Shown here: one piece after another, positions 49,513 through 57,888 of the stretch | How positions within the stretch are numbered: position 1 is the first letter of the stretch | Layout of the letters: each line of letters opens with the position of its first letter | NCBI RefSeq assembly: GCF_039544105.1 | Contig: NZ_BAABLA010000021.1 | Source: Haloechinothrix_A salitolerans | GTDB taxonomy: Bacteria; Actinomycetota; Actinomycetes; Mycobacteriales; Pseudonocardiaceae | Strand: one strand, 5' to 3' | Length of the DNA: 64,000 bases | Notes under the pieces: model-generated | The model's database searches: none | The model's input: only the letters and a program-made list of their open reading frames with translations | Told to the model about the DNA's origin: nothing | Program-made: the position numbers and the translations under genes

Positions 49513-52083
49513 GTGGCCGCCCCAAACCTGACGCAGGAGCAAGCGATCCGCCGCGCGGAGCTGCTCGACGTGACTTCGTATGACATCGAGCTCGATCTCA
49601 CCGATGGGGCGGGTGGCCCCGGTGAAGCGACGTTCGACTCGAAAACCACCGTCACGTTCACCGCGGCCGAGCCTGGTGCGGCGACGTTCGTCGACATCGT
49701 CGGCCCCACCGTCCACGCGGCCACCCTCAACGGCGTCTCGCTCGACGTCTCCGACTACGTCGAGGACAACGGCATCGCGCTGGCGAATCTCAAGCAGGAC
49801 AACGAGCTGACCGTGCACGCCGAGTGCGCGTTCATGAACACCGGCGAGGGGCTGCACCGTTTCGTCGACCCCGTCGACGGCGAGGTGTATCTCTACAGCC
49901 AGTTCGAGACCGCCGACGCGAAACGCATGTTCGCCTGCTTCGACCAGCCGGATCTCAAGTCGGTGTATCGGCTGACCGTGACCGCGCCGAGCAACTGGAA
50001 GGTCATCTCCAACGCGCCGATCGAGTCGACGTCGACCACGCCGGAGGGGGCGACACGCACGGTGTTCGCCGAGTCAGCGCGCATCTCGACGTACCTGGTA
50101 GCGCTGGTGGCCGGCCCGTACGCGGAGTGGCGCGACGAATTCTCGGATGAGCACACCACGATCCCGCTCGGCATCTACTGCCGCGCGTCGCTGGCCGAGT
50201 ACATGGACGCCGACCGGCTGTTCACCGAGACCAAACAGGGTTTCGGCTTCTACCACAAGAACTTCGGCGTCACCTACCCGTTCGGCAAGTACGATCAGCT
50301 GTTCGTGCCGGAGTTCAACGCCGGTGCGATGGAGAACGCGGGCGCGGTGACGTTCCGCGAGGACTACGTCTTCCGTAGCCGCGTCACCCGCTACGCCTAC
50401 GAGCGTCGCTGCGAGACGGTCCTGCACGAGATGGCGCACATGTGGTTCGGCGACCTGGTCACCATGCGCTGGTGGGACGACCTATGGCTGAACGAGTCGT
50501 TCGCGACCTTCGCCAGCGTGCTCAGCCAGGCGGGAGCCACGGAGTACAAGCACGCGTGGACGTCGTTCGCCAACATCGAGAAGTCGTGGGCGTACCGGCA
50601 GGACCAGCTGCCCTCGACACACCCGGTCGCCGCCGACATCCCCGACCTGCAAGCGGTCGAGGTCAACTTCGACGGCATCACCTACGCCAAGGGCGCCAGC
50701 GTCCTCAAACAGCTCGTCGCCTACGTCGGGTTGGAGAACTTCCTGTCTGGCTTGAAGGTGTACTTCGACCGGCACGCCTGGGGCAACGCCACCCTCGCCG
50801 ACCTGCTCGCCGCGTTGGAGGAGGCGTCCGGCCGGGACCTGTCCTGGTGGAGCGCGCAGTGGCTGGAGACGACGGGGCTGAACTCGCTGCGGCCGTCGTT
50901 CAAGGTCGATGACGATGGCCGGTTCACCGAGTTCGCGATCCTGCAGGGCGGCGCCAAGCCGGGTGAGGGCGAGTACCGCACCCATCGGGTCGCCGTCGGT
51001 GTGTACGACGAGACGCCGGAGTCGGGCGGCAAACTGGTCCGCATCCACCGCGAGGAGCTTGACGTCAGCGGGGAGCGCACCGAGGCGCCTTCGCTCGTCG
51101 GCGTGCCGCGGGGCAAGCTGGTGCTGGTCAACGACGACGATCTGACCTACTGCGCCATGCGCCTGGACCGGGACTCGCTGGTCACGCTGATCGACCGGAT
51201 CGCGGACATCGACGAGCCGCTGCCGCGCACGCTGTGCTGGTCGGCGGCGTGGGAGATGACCCGCGAGGCCGAGCTGAAGGCCCGCGACTTCGTCACGCTG
51301 GTCAACCGGGGCATCCACGCCGAGGCCGAGGTTGGCGTGGTGCAACGGGTGCTGATGCAAGCGCAGGCGGCGCTGAACTCGTACGCGACGCCGTCCTGGG
51401 CGAGCGAAACCGGCTGGCCGTCGTTCACCTCCCGGCTGATGGAACTGGCGCGGTCGGCCGAGGCTGGCTCGGACCACCAACTCGCGTTCGTCAACGCGCT
51501 GACCAACTCCGTGCTCGGCGACGACGCGCTCTCACTGTTCAGCGGGCTGCTGGACGGCTCGGAGCAGCTGCCTGGCCTGACGGTGGACACCGACCTACGG
51601 TGGCGATTGCTGTTCGCGCTGGTCGCACACGGCAAAGCGGCGGATGCCGAGATCGACGCCGAGCTGGCCAGGGACAACACCTCAACCGGCCAGCGTCACG
51701 CCGAGCGGGCACGCGCACTGCGGCCGACACCGGAGGCGAAGGAGCAGGCCTGGCAGCGGGCGGTGCACGACGATGAGCTGCCCAACGCCCTCAACGACGA
51801 GGTCATCACCGGCTTCAGCCACCCGGCGCAGAAGCATCTGCTCGAGCCGTACGTGGAGCGCTACTTCGCCGAGATCGACGACGTGTGGCAACGGCGTTCC
51901 TCTGAGCGGGCACAGCCGGTGGCGGTCGGCATGTACCCGTCGTGGTCGGTGGACAAGGCCAGCATCGAGGCGGCGGACACCTGGCTGGACGGCGACCACC
52001 CAGCCGCGTTGCGGAGGCTCGTCAGCGAGGGCACGGCCGGGATCGTCCGCGCACTCGCCGCCCGGGAGTTCGACCAGGACTAA
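49513..52083 (+). CDS. pepN: Aminopeptidase N (M1 family)
   Basis: 856 aa. GAMENAGAVTFRED is the substrate-anchoring loop and HEMAHMWFGDLVTMRWWDDL the zinc site (HExxH at 305-309, third ligand Glu in NESFA). The C-terminal half is the ERAP-like helical domain. It removes N-terminal residues from peptides, likely downstream of Clp proteolysis. GTG start with GAGGT seven bases before. Followed immediately by a strong hairpin (52086-52142). Confidence 0.95.
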   Translation: MAAPNLTQEQAIRRAELLDVTSYDIELDLTDGAGGPGEATFDSKTTVTFTAAEPGAATFVDIVGPTVHAATLNGVSLDVSDYVEDNGIALANLKQDNELTVHAECAFMNTGEGLHRFVDPVDGEVYLYSQFETADAKRMFACFDQPDLKSVYRLTVTAPSNWKVISNAPIESTSTTPEGATRTVFAESARISTYLVALVAGPYAEWRDEFSDEHTTIPLGIYCRASLAEYMDADRLFTETKQGFGFYHKNFGVTYPFGKYDQLFVPEFNAGAMENAGAVTFREDYVFRSRVTRYAYERRCETVLHEMAHMWFGDLVTMRWWDDLWLNESFATFASVLSQAGATEYKHAWTSFANIEKSWAYRQDQLPSTHPVAADIPDLQAVEVNFDGITYAKGASVLKQLVAYVGLENFLSGLKVYFDRHAWGNATLADLLAALEEASGRDLSWWSAQWLETTGLNSLRPSFKVDDDGRFTEFAILQGGAKPGEGEYRTHRVAVGVYDETPESGGKLVRIHREELDVSGERTEAPSLVGVPRGKLVLVNDDDLTYCAMRLDRDSLVTLIDRIADIDEPLPRTLCWSAAWEMTREAELKARDFVTLVNRGIHAEAEVGVVQRVLMQAQAALNSYATPSWASETGWPSFTSRLMELARSAEAGSDHQLAFVNALTNSVLGDDALSLFSGLLDGSEQLPGLTVDTDLRWRLLFALVAHGKAADAEIDAELARDNTSTGQRHAERARALRPTPEAKEQAWQRAVHDDELPNALNDEVITGFSHPAQKHLLEPYVERYFAEIDDVWQRRSSERAQPVAVGMYPSWSVDKASIEAADTWLDGDHPAALRRLVSEGTAGIVRALAAREFDQD

Positions 52084-52085
52084 AG

Positions 52086-52142
52086 GCACGACAAACGCCC
52101 CGCCGAGGCACCATCGGGTGCGTCGGCGGGGCGTTGTCGTGC
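52086..52142 (+). terminator. Terminator after pepN
   Basis: The arms 52086-52112 and 52117-52142 pair over 25 bp with one bulged A and one mismatch around an ATCG loop; the core is ACGCCCCGCC/GGCGGGGCGT. It begins 3 bp after the pepN stop. Confidence 0.85.
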
Positions 52143-52162
52143 GTGGGCGGCTCTCCAGAGAA

Positions 52163-52216
52163 GTTGATCTGAAGACGTTGTGGTTGCTATGACGACCACA
52201 ACGTCTTCAGATCAAC
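52163..52216. repeat. Perfect 22-bp inverted repeat between convergent genes
   Basis: 52163-52184 (starting GTTGATCTGAAGACG) is exactly complementary to 52195-52216, with a 10-nt spacer TGCTATGACG. It lies between the pepN terminator and the DUF5130 stop (52249). Its sequence is unrelated to the two-part palindromes A-C but its size and place are alike. Likely terminator of the minus-strand unit. Confidence 0.85.
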
Positions 52217-52248
52217 TCACGCCACGCGCAGGACTCGACGCGACGGGC

Positions 52249-52740
52249 CTACTCCGGCGGCGCCCCTGCCTGCTCGTCCAGCATGCGCAGGCCGCTGATC
52301 AGCCCGCCGATGAGGTCACCTTCCTTGAACGAGGCGACCATACTCATCACGGCCAACTTCCCGCCGCGCTGCGACAGCCGATGCTCGGCGATCTCACCCG
52401 TCACCAACTCGACGACGCGCTCACCCGGCGAGACAGCGATGAGCACCGACTCCCTGCCACGCGGTCCGATGCGGCGGAACAACCGCTCCGCCTCGGCACG
52501 GCTGTCCTTGCCGAGCGCACCGATGTAGACGCTGAAGTCGAGACCGGTGTCCCGGCTCGCCAGCGTCAGGGCTTCGTCGAGGCGCGCGAGATGCGTCGCG
52601 GTGAACGGCCCCTTGGGCTTGTTCGGGTCGTACATCTTGGCCGCGGAGACCCTGCCGGACAGCGTCACGACGGCGCCGGGTTCCAGCTCCTGCTCGTCCC
52701 GCGACCGCGTTCTGTCAGCTGTCAGCTCACCAGCGCCCAC
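52249..52740 (-). CDS. DUF5130 family protein (TPM-fold-like)
   Basis: 163 aa from the second GTG (52738-52740), which has AGGAGG five bases before it; the GTG at 52746 overlaps that ribosome site. The fold reads ALTLASRDTGLDFSVYIGAL and RESVLIAVSPGERVVELVTG, typical of TPM-phosphatase-like domains, and ends in FKEGDLIGGLISGLRMLDEQ. No signal peptide. Corresponds to Rv2468c. Function unknown. Overlaps the small membrane-protein gene upstream by 14 bp. Confidence 0.82.
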   Translation of the reverse strand: MGAGELTADRTRSRDEQELEPGAVVTLSGRVSAAKMYDPNKPKGPFTATHLARLDEALTLASRDTGLDFSVYIGALGKDSRAEAERLFRRIGPRGRESVLIAVSPGERVVELVTGEIAEHRLSQRGGKLAVMSMVASFKEGDLIGGLISGLRMLDEQAGAPPE

Positions 52741-52969
52741 TGGCACCTCCTACTGGGGTGGCTTCCTCGTCACCGGCGTCCGCATGCGTGCGGGTGGTGT
52801 CGAGCCCTTGCGGGTTGGCGCTCCACCAGACGGGTGGGTGGTCCCACTCTTGCCCGGGCCGGTACCGCGGTGCCGCGGCGAACTTCGACCGCATCGACAG
52901 CACGCCGAGCAGGCCGTAGATCACGGCGGGTATCACCACGAACACCAGGATGGTTTCGATCACGCTCAC
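52727..52969 (-). CDS. ctaJ: Small membrane protein, CtaJ-like (aa3 oxidase subunit)
   Basis: 80 aa from the GTG at 52967-52969. One membrane helix (ETILVFVVIPAVIYGLLGVL, about 4-23) is followed by PRYRPGQEWDHPPVWWSANP, a motif I recall from CtaJ, the small subunit found in the mycobacterial III2-IV2 respiratory supercomplex. The polar C-terminus is not conserved-looking. Its place beside the DUF5130 gene fits. Symbol given on family recall, not on a search; the frame upstream of the GTG to 53302 is antisense to nothing recognised and unlikely to be coding. Confidence 0.6.
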   Translation of the reverse strand: MSVIETILVFVVIPAVIYGLLGVLSMRSKFAAAPRYRPGQEWDHPPVWWSANPQGLDTTRTHADAGDEEATPVGGASGRW

Positions 52970-53081
52970 ACGCGTACGGTACCGAACGCCGGTTGGCACG
53001 AACTCCGCCGGTGCGCCCTCACACGAGAACGACGTGGCCGAGCAGGGCCGCGCACCGACTCCAGCGCGGTTGAGGCCAGGC

Positions 53082-53693
53082 TCACGCCACGGCGTCGCCC
53101 AGGTAGAAGCGCCACTCCGGATCGGCATCGTTGACCTGGGCGAGCAACCGCCAGTACGGCCCTCGCGGGGCCTGCGGCCTGTCCCGCAACGTCCAGCCGA
53201 GCTCGCTGAGCAGTCGGTCAGCTTTGCGGTGGTTGCATTTCGTGCAGCATGCGACGCAGTTCTCCCAGGTGTGCTGCCCGCCACGACTGCGGGGCACGAC
53301 ATGGTCGATCGTCTCGGCCTTGGCTCCGCAGTAGGCGCAGCGGTACCGGTCGCGATGCATCAGTCCCGCTCTGGTCAGCGGCACCATGCCGCGATAGGGC
53401 ACACGGACGTAGTTGTTGAGCCGGATCACTGAGGGCACCGGCACGGTTACCGTCGCGGAGTGCAGCAGCAGTCCGGAGGGATCGCCGTGCACGACTTCCG
53501 CCTTGCCACACACCACGAGCACGACGGCACGGCGCAGCGGCAGCGCGGTCAACGGCTCGAATGTGGCGTTCAGTAGCAGGACACGACTGCGACCGAAGGC
53601 AGGCACGGTGCCGCCGTGATCGCGCGCGAGTCTGCGGGCATGCCCGCGTGCGATGCGCCCTGGGCGTCGATTGCGTCGTGCGGGCGGCGGCAT
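53082..53693 (-). CDS. HNH endonuclease family protein
   Basis: 203 aa from the ATG at 53691-53693, with GGGGAG nine bases upstream. The N-terminal VLLLNATFEPLTALPLRRAV and the HNH region RYRCAYCGAKAETIDHVVPR with CTKCNHRKADRLL (two CxxC pairs plus His) are the signature of the Rv2469c-type actinobacterial family. Role unknown; DNA nicking in repair or mobile-element-like activity are possible. The open frame runs back to 53891 with Arg-rich, non-conserved sequence. Confidence 0.85.
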   Translation of the reverse strand: MPPPARRNRRPGRIARGHARRLARDHGGTVPAFGRSRVLLLNATFEPLTALPLRRAVVLVVCGKAEVVHGDPSGLLLHSATVTVPVPSVIRLNNYVRVPYRGMVPLTRAGLMHRDRYRCAYCGAKAETIDHVVPRSRGGQHTWENCVACCTKCNHRKADRLLSELGWTLRDRPQAPRGPYWRLLAQVNDADPEWRFYLGDAVA

Positions 53694-53976
53694 GGTCGCC
53701 ATCTCCCCGCCCATCGCCGTGTCCGTAGCATGGGCGGGGCTACCTATCGGTATCGGATGTCGGTCCGGCACTCGGCTACCTCCAGCGTGTCGCGAGCATC
53801 CACACCCAGGCGAAGACCGGACGTGGCCTTCGAGACCCATCGTGGCCGACCGCCTAGGGTGTCGTGCAGGCATAGTCGACCACGATTGCACCTGAAAAGC
53901 ACGTCCAATTCAGGATGTGTTACGAGACAGCGTTGCAACAACGAGACCAACGGACAAGGAACGGGGAAGCCACGCT

Positions 53977-54945
53977 GTGCTACCGCTGCCTAGCGCGCCC
54001 GACTGCGCATCCGAAGAAGGAACCTGGTGCCAGCAAGTTTATAAGCTGACTGGCAACGAGTGGCTCGCCGCTTCAGCGGACTGGCTGGTCGCCAAGCCGC
54101 TCAAGATCATCCTGATTCTTCTCATCGCGTTCCTGATCCGGTTCCTGATCAGGAAGCTGATCGACAAGCTCACCAAGGCGCCGGGCGACGGCAAGCACCC
54201 GGCGCTGCTCAGGCCGCTGCGCAATCGCACGAACGGCCCGCTCTCCATCGAGACGATCGAACGCAGCAGGCAGCGCGCCGAGACCATCGGGTCGGTGCTG
54301 AAGTCGATCACCACATTCCTCGTGCTCGGCATCGCCGTGATCGAGATCCTCGCCGAGCTCGGCATCGCCGTCGGGCCGCTGATCGCGTCGGCGGGCATCG
54401 TCGGTGTCGCTCTCGGCTTCGGCGCGCAGAGTCTGGTGCAGGACTTCCTGTCCGGGATCTTCATGATGCTCGAGGACCAGTACGGCGTCGGCGACGTCGT
54501 CGACCTCGGCGAGGCCATCGGTGTCGTGGAGACGGTCGGGCTACGCATCACCACGGTGAGGGCGCTGGACGGCACGGTCTGGTATGTCCGCAATGGCGAA
54601 ATCATGCGGGTGGGCAACTTCAGCCAGGACCACTCGGTCGCCGTCATCGACATCCCGCTCGCGCACAGCGCCGACATCGAGCACGCAACCAGGCTCATCT
54701 CGCAAACCGCGACCGAGGTCACCAGCGAGCCCCCGGTGTCGGAGGACGCCCTCGAGCAACCCAACGTGCTCGGCGTGGACAAGATCACAGTGCAGGCGGT
54801 CTACATCCGGCTCACCCTCAAGGTGCGGCCGGGCAAGCAGTGGGCGGTGCAGCGGACACTCCGAGGCAAGATCCTGGCGGCGCTGTCCGACGCTGGGTTC
54901 GAGAATCCGCTGCCGCTGCTACTCGGCAGCGAGACGACGGAGTAA
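53977..54945 (+). CDS. MscS-family mechanosensitive channel
   Basis: 322 aa from the GTG at 53977 (GGGGAAG before it). Membrane helices near 35-55 (KPLKIILILLIAFLIRFL) and 110-135 precede the pore-lining TM3 block VGVALGFGAQSLVQDFLSGI and the beta-domain DQYGVGDVVDL. A C-terminal cytoplasmic domain completes the MscS fold. It should release solutes on hypo-osmotic shock. The start at 53917 is possible but lacks a ribosome site. Upstream of glbO, 54 bp apart. Confidence 0.9.
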   Translation: MLPLPSAPDCASEEGTWCQQVYKLTGNEWLAASADWLVAKPLKIILILLIAFLIRFLIRKLIDKLTKAPGDGKHPALLRPLRNRTNGPLSIETIERSRQRAETIGSVLKSITTFLVLGIAVIEILAELGIAVGPLIASAGIVGVALGFGAQSLVQDFLSGIFMMLEDQYGVGDVVDLGEAIGVVETVGLRITTVRALDGTVWYVRNGEIMRVGNFSQDHSVAVIDIPLAHSADIEHATRLISQTATEVTSEPPVSEDALEQPNVLGVDKITVQAVYIRLTLKVRPGKQWAVQRTLRGKILAALSDAGFENPLPLLLGSETTE

Positions 54946-54999
54946 GTCGGTCGGCTACATGGTTTGGTCCAGGTCGGAGACGACAGGCAGGATGTGGAC

Positions 55000-55392
55000 G
55001 TGAGTACTGAGCAGGCGCCGGAGACGTTCTACGACGCGGTCGGCGGTGAGGAAACCTTCCGCAAGATCGTCGGGCGGTTCTACGAGGAGGTCGCGGGCGA
55101 CGAGGTGCTCCGGCCGATCTATCCCGAAGAGGATCTCGGACCGGCGGAGGAACGGCTGCGGCTGTTCTTGATGCAGTATTGGGGTGGCCCGCACACCTAC
55201 TCCGATCAGCGGGGTCACCCCAGGCTGCGGATGCGGCACGCGCCGTTCTCCATCGGCCCGATCGAGCGGGACGCCTGGCTGCGCTGCATGCGGATCGCCG
55301 TCGACGAGGCCGGCCTTGAGGAGCCCTACCGGCAGCAGCTGTGGTCCTACCTCGAAATGGCGGCCAACAGCCTGGTGAACAGCTGGGTGTAG
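55000..55392 (+). CDS. glbO: Truncated hemoglobin, group II (GlbO)
   Basis: 130 aa from the GTG at 55000; GlbO of M. tuberculosis has 128. A 2-over-2 globin that binds O2 and NO at heme. RMRHAPF carries the proximal His, YWGGPHTYSDQRGHPRL the group II loop with the Trp (YWGG), and FYDAVGGEETFRKIV the first helix. An open frame from 54964 adds 12 residues without similarity. Confidence 0.95.
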   Translation: MSTEQAPETFYDAVGGEETFRKIVGRFYEEVAGDEVLRPIYPEEDLGPAEERLRLFLMQYWGGPHTYSDQRGHPRLRMRHAPFSIGPIERDAWLRCMRIAVDEAGLEEPYRQQLWSYLEMAANSLVNSWV

Positions 55393-55457
55393 CCAGTCGA
55401 CGACACCCAGCAACCGCGCTGCGCTCCTGTCGGGGCCGGATGGCAGGATAACCAGCT

Positions 55458-57083
55458 ATGGGACGAGGGGTGAGAAGCGAGGCCCACGCGGCAGAACGGG
55501 ACGACGACGCGGCGAGACCGGCGTCGTGGTGGCGCGACGCGGTCTTTTACCAGGTATACGTGCGCTCGTTCGCCGACTCGAACGGCGACGGGATCGGCGA
55601 CCTCGAAGGTGTGCGATCCCGGCTCGGCTACCTTGAGCTGCTGGGCATCGACGCGCTGTGGTTGACGCCGTTCTACCGGTCACCGATGGTCGACAACGGC
55701 TACGACGTCGCCGATCCGCGTGACGTCGATCCGCTGTTCGGGGACCTGGAGACGTTCGACGCGCTACTCGCTGAAGCACATGAGCACGGCATCAAGGTGA
55801 CCATCGATTTGGTGGCCAACCACACAAGCGATCAGCATCCGTGGTTCGCGGCAGCCCTGGCCGCTGGCAGGGGAAGCCCCGAGCGCGACCGCTACATCTT
55901 TCGCGAGGGCACCGGCGACCATGGGGAGCGGCCACCGAACAATTGGGTGAGCGCCTTCGGCGGGCCTGCCTGGACCAGGGTGGAGGACGGCCAGTGGTAC
56001 CTGCACCTGTTCGCACCAGAACAGCCTGACCTCAACTGGCACAACCCCGAGGTGCGGCAGGACGTCGAGCGGACCATGCGGTTTTGGCTGGATCGGGGCG
56101 TGGACGGCTTTCGTATCGACGTGGCGCATGGCATGGCGAAGCCGCACGACCTGCCCGATATGGACCCGCGGGCCGCGCAGGCCATCGGCCCACATGACTA
56201 CGCCGACCCTCGGTTCGACAACGAGGGCCTCGCTGACATCCACGCGTTCTTCCGATCCGTTTTGGAGGAGTATCCAGGCACGGTGGCGACGGGCGAACTG
56301 TGGACGTTCGACGACAACCTGCTCGCCCGCTACCTTGAGCCGGGCAGACTGCATCTGGGCTTCAACTTTCGTCTCGCGCTAACGCATTTCGACGCCGACA
56401 CGCTCCGTGCCGCGATCGATCGGTCGCTGGCCGTGCCGCACCGGGTGGGCGCGCCCGCGACATGGGCGCTGGGCAACCACGACCTCTGGCGACAGGTCAG
56501 CCGGTACGGCGGTGACGAGGCCGGACTTCGGCGCGCGCGGGCGATGCTGCTGGTCGAGCTGGCGCTGCCGGGGGCGGTGTATCTCTACAACGGCGAAGAG
56601 TTGGGGCTCGACAACGTCGACCTTCCGCCGGGCGTCGGACAGGAGCCCCGCGCCAAGGACGACAGCGGCTACAACCGCAACGTGGCGCGGGCACCGATCC
56701 CATGGGAAGGCACCGCGCCCCCGTTCGGCTTCTCCCCCAACGAGCAGACCTGGCTGCCGATGCCAGCGCACTGGGCGGATCGCACGGTGGAGGCACAGCT
56801 GGAGGACCCGGACTCGACATTGTCGCTGTACCGAGCCGCGATCGAGCTACGCCACACCCACGCGGCCTTCAGCGGCGACGGCATCGAGTGGTATGGCGCA
56901 CCCGCGGGATGCTTCGCGTTCCGCCGTGCCGATCTCGCCGGTGAGGACGACGAGTCCGGCGTGGTGTGCGTGCTGAACACTTCCGGCTCACCGGTCGACC
57001 TGCCACCCGGCGACCTGCTGCTCTCCAGCGCACCGCTGGTGGACGGGAAGCTGCCGTCCGACGCGGCGGCGTGGTTGGCGTAG
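55458..57083 (+). CDS. aglA: Alpha-glucosidase (GH13)
   Basis: 541 aa. A GH13 enzyme that cleaves alpha-glucosidic bonds of oligosaccharides. The catalytic residues are Asp221 (GFRIDVAHG, nucleophile), Glu280 (TGELW, acid) and Asp342 (LGNHD); VFYQVYVRSFADSNGDGIGD and DLVANHTSDQHPWF are the N-terminal signatures. No signal peptide, so cytoplasmic. Position after glbO fits Rv2471. Isomaltase-type and maltase-type activity cannot be separated from sequence. Ends 10 bp before a convergent gene. Confidence 0.92.
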   Translation: MGRGVRSEAHAAERDDDAARPASWWRDAVFYQVYVRSFADSNGDGIGDLEGVRSRLGYLELLGIDALWLTPFYRSPMVDNGYDVADPRDVDPLFGDLETFDALLAEAHEHGIKVTIDLVANHTSDQHPWFAAALAAGRGSPERDRYIFREGTGDHGERPPNNWVSAFGGPAWTRVEDGQWYLHLFAPEQPDLNWHNPEVRQDVERTMRFWLDRGVDGFRIDVAHGMAKPHDLPDMDPRAAQAIGPHDYADPRFDNEGLADIHAFFRSVLEEYPGTVATGELWTFDDNLLARYLEPGRLHLGFNFRLALTHFDADTLRAAIDRSLAVPHRVGAPATWALGNHDLWRQVSRYGGDEAGLRRARAMLLVELALPGAVYLYNGEELGLDNVDLPPGVGQEPRAKDDSGYNRNVARAPIPWEGTAPPFGFSPNEQTWLPMPAHWADRTVEAQLEDPDSTLSLYRAAIELRHTHAAFSGDGIEWYGAPAGCFAFRRADLAGEDDESGVVCVLNTSGSPVDLPPGDLLLSSAPLVDGKLPSDAAAWLA

Positions 57084-57093
57084 CGGTCGCTCG

Positions 57094-57825
57094 CTAGAAC
57101 ACCAGTGGGAGCAGCGCGTGCCTGCGACGGAGCACGGCACCGTAGCGGGCATCCATGCGCAACCAGGAGTCCGTGGCGCTGACCCGCACGACCTCGCCCG
57201 CCGAGCCACCGCCCGTGGCGGCACTGGTCCCACTGGAGCCTTCGCCGTAGCTCTCCGCCGCGCCTTCGGCAGAGCCCTCCTCCGGGCCATCGCCGCTGAC
57301 GCCGGTGAAGCCCATGCCGGACAGCGCGAACAAGCACCGCAGCTGCACCTTGAGATCGAAGTCGTCGTTGCTGACGGTCAGCACCGGCTGGTCCAACAAC
57401 GACGCGGGCGGGGTGCCCTGCGGACCGACGTTGTCTCGCGCGACCTCAACGCCGCGCTCGGTCACCTCGGTCACCACGGACGTCGGCAAGTCATCCACAT
57501 GCTGCCACGCACCTGACGTAGGCAGGTCGGAGCGCCACAGCAGGTCCCGCGACGGCCCTGGATCCATCAGCTCGCCACCGGCCACGGTGAGCGCGGCGAG
57601 CAGTTCGTTGCCAGACACCGTGACGTCGCGTGGCTCGATCTTCCCACGCACACCCCTGGTCGCGAGGACGTCGAACGGCGTCATCGTCCACGCATCGAGC
57701 ACACCGGACACCGTCTCCCGCTGCCGCAACCGCACGACGGCCTGCCCGTCGAGGCGCACAGCGCGGGCGACGAATGCGGCCAGATTCTCCCGCTCCGCTG
57801 CGTCGGCAACTCGTAGTTCTGTCAC
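57094..57825 (-). CDS. Conserved hypothetical protein (Rv2474c-like)
   Basis: 243 aa, function unknown. The N-terminal AAERENLAAFVARAVRLDGQ and the mid-part NELLAALTVAGGELMDPGPS look conserved, while residues about 176-212 are a Gly/Ser/Glu-rich low-complexity insert (EEGSAEGAAESYGEGSSG), then WLRMDARYGAVLRRRHALLP resumes ordered sequence. No membrane segment. It lies between aglA (convergent) and gdh (same strand), as Rv2474c does by my recollection. Confidence 0.72.
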   Translation of the reverse strand: MTELRVADAAERENLAAFVARAVRLDGQAVVRLRQRETVSGVLDAWTMTPFDVLATRGVRGKIEPRDVTVSGNELLAALTVAGGELMDPGPSRDLLWRSDLPTSGAWQHVDDLPTSVVTEVTERGVEVARDNVGPQGTPPASLLDQPVLTVSNDDFDLKVQLRCLFALSGMGFTGVSGDGPEEGSAEGAAESYGEGSSGTSAATGGGSAGEVVRVSATDSWLRMDARYGAVLRRRHALLPLVF

Positions 57826-57850
57826 ATCTCTACCGTACGCAGCGCGATGG

Positions 57851-57888
57851 GATGAATGACGCCTTGGGTCGACGTCACGTCACTCACC
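57851..57888. repeat. Possible decayed copy of the two-part palindrome (after gdh)
   Basis: GATGAATGACGCC on the left and CGTCACTCACC on the right resemble the arms of copy A (GGTGAATGACGCT and CGTCATTCACC), but the centre is not paired. It overlaps the gdh stop codon (57884-57886), the position held by the other copies at gene ends. Confidence 0.4.

Noticed and set aside
57094..57825. EspG-type ESX protein
   Set aside because: Length and Gly/Ser-rich insert looked suggestive, but no EspG core motif or ESX genes are nearby; position fits the Rv2474c type.
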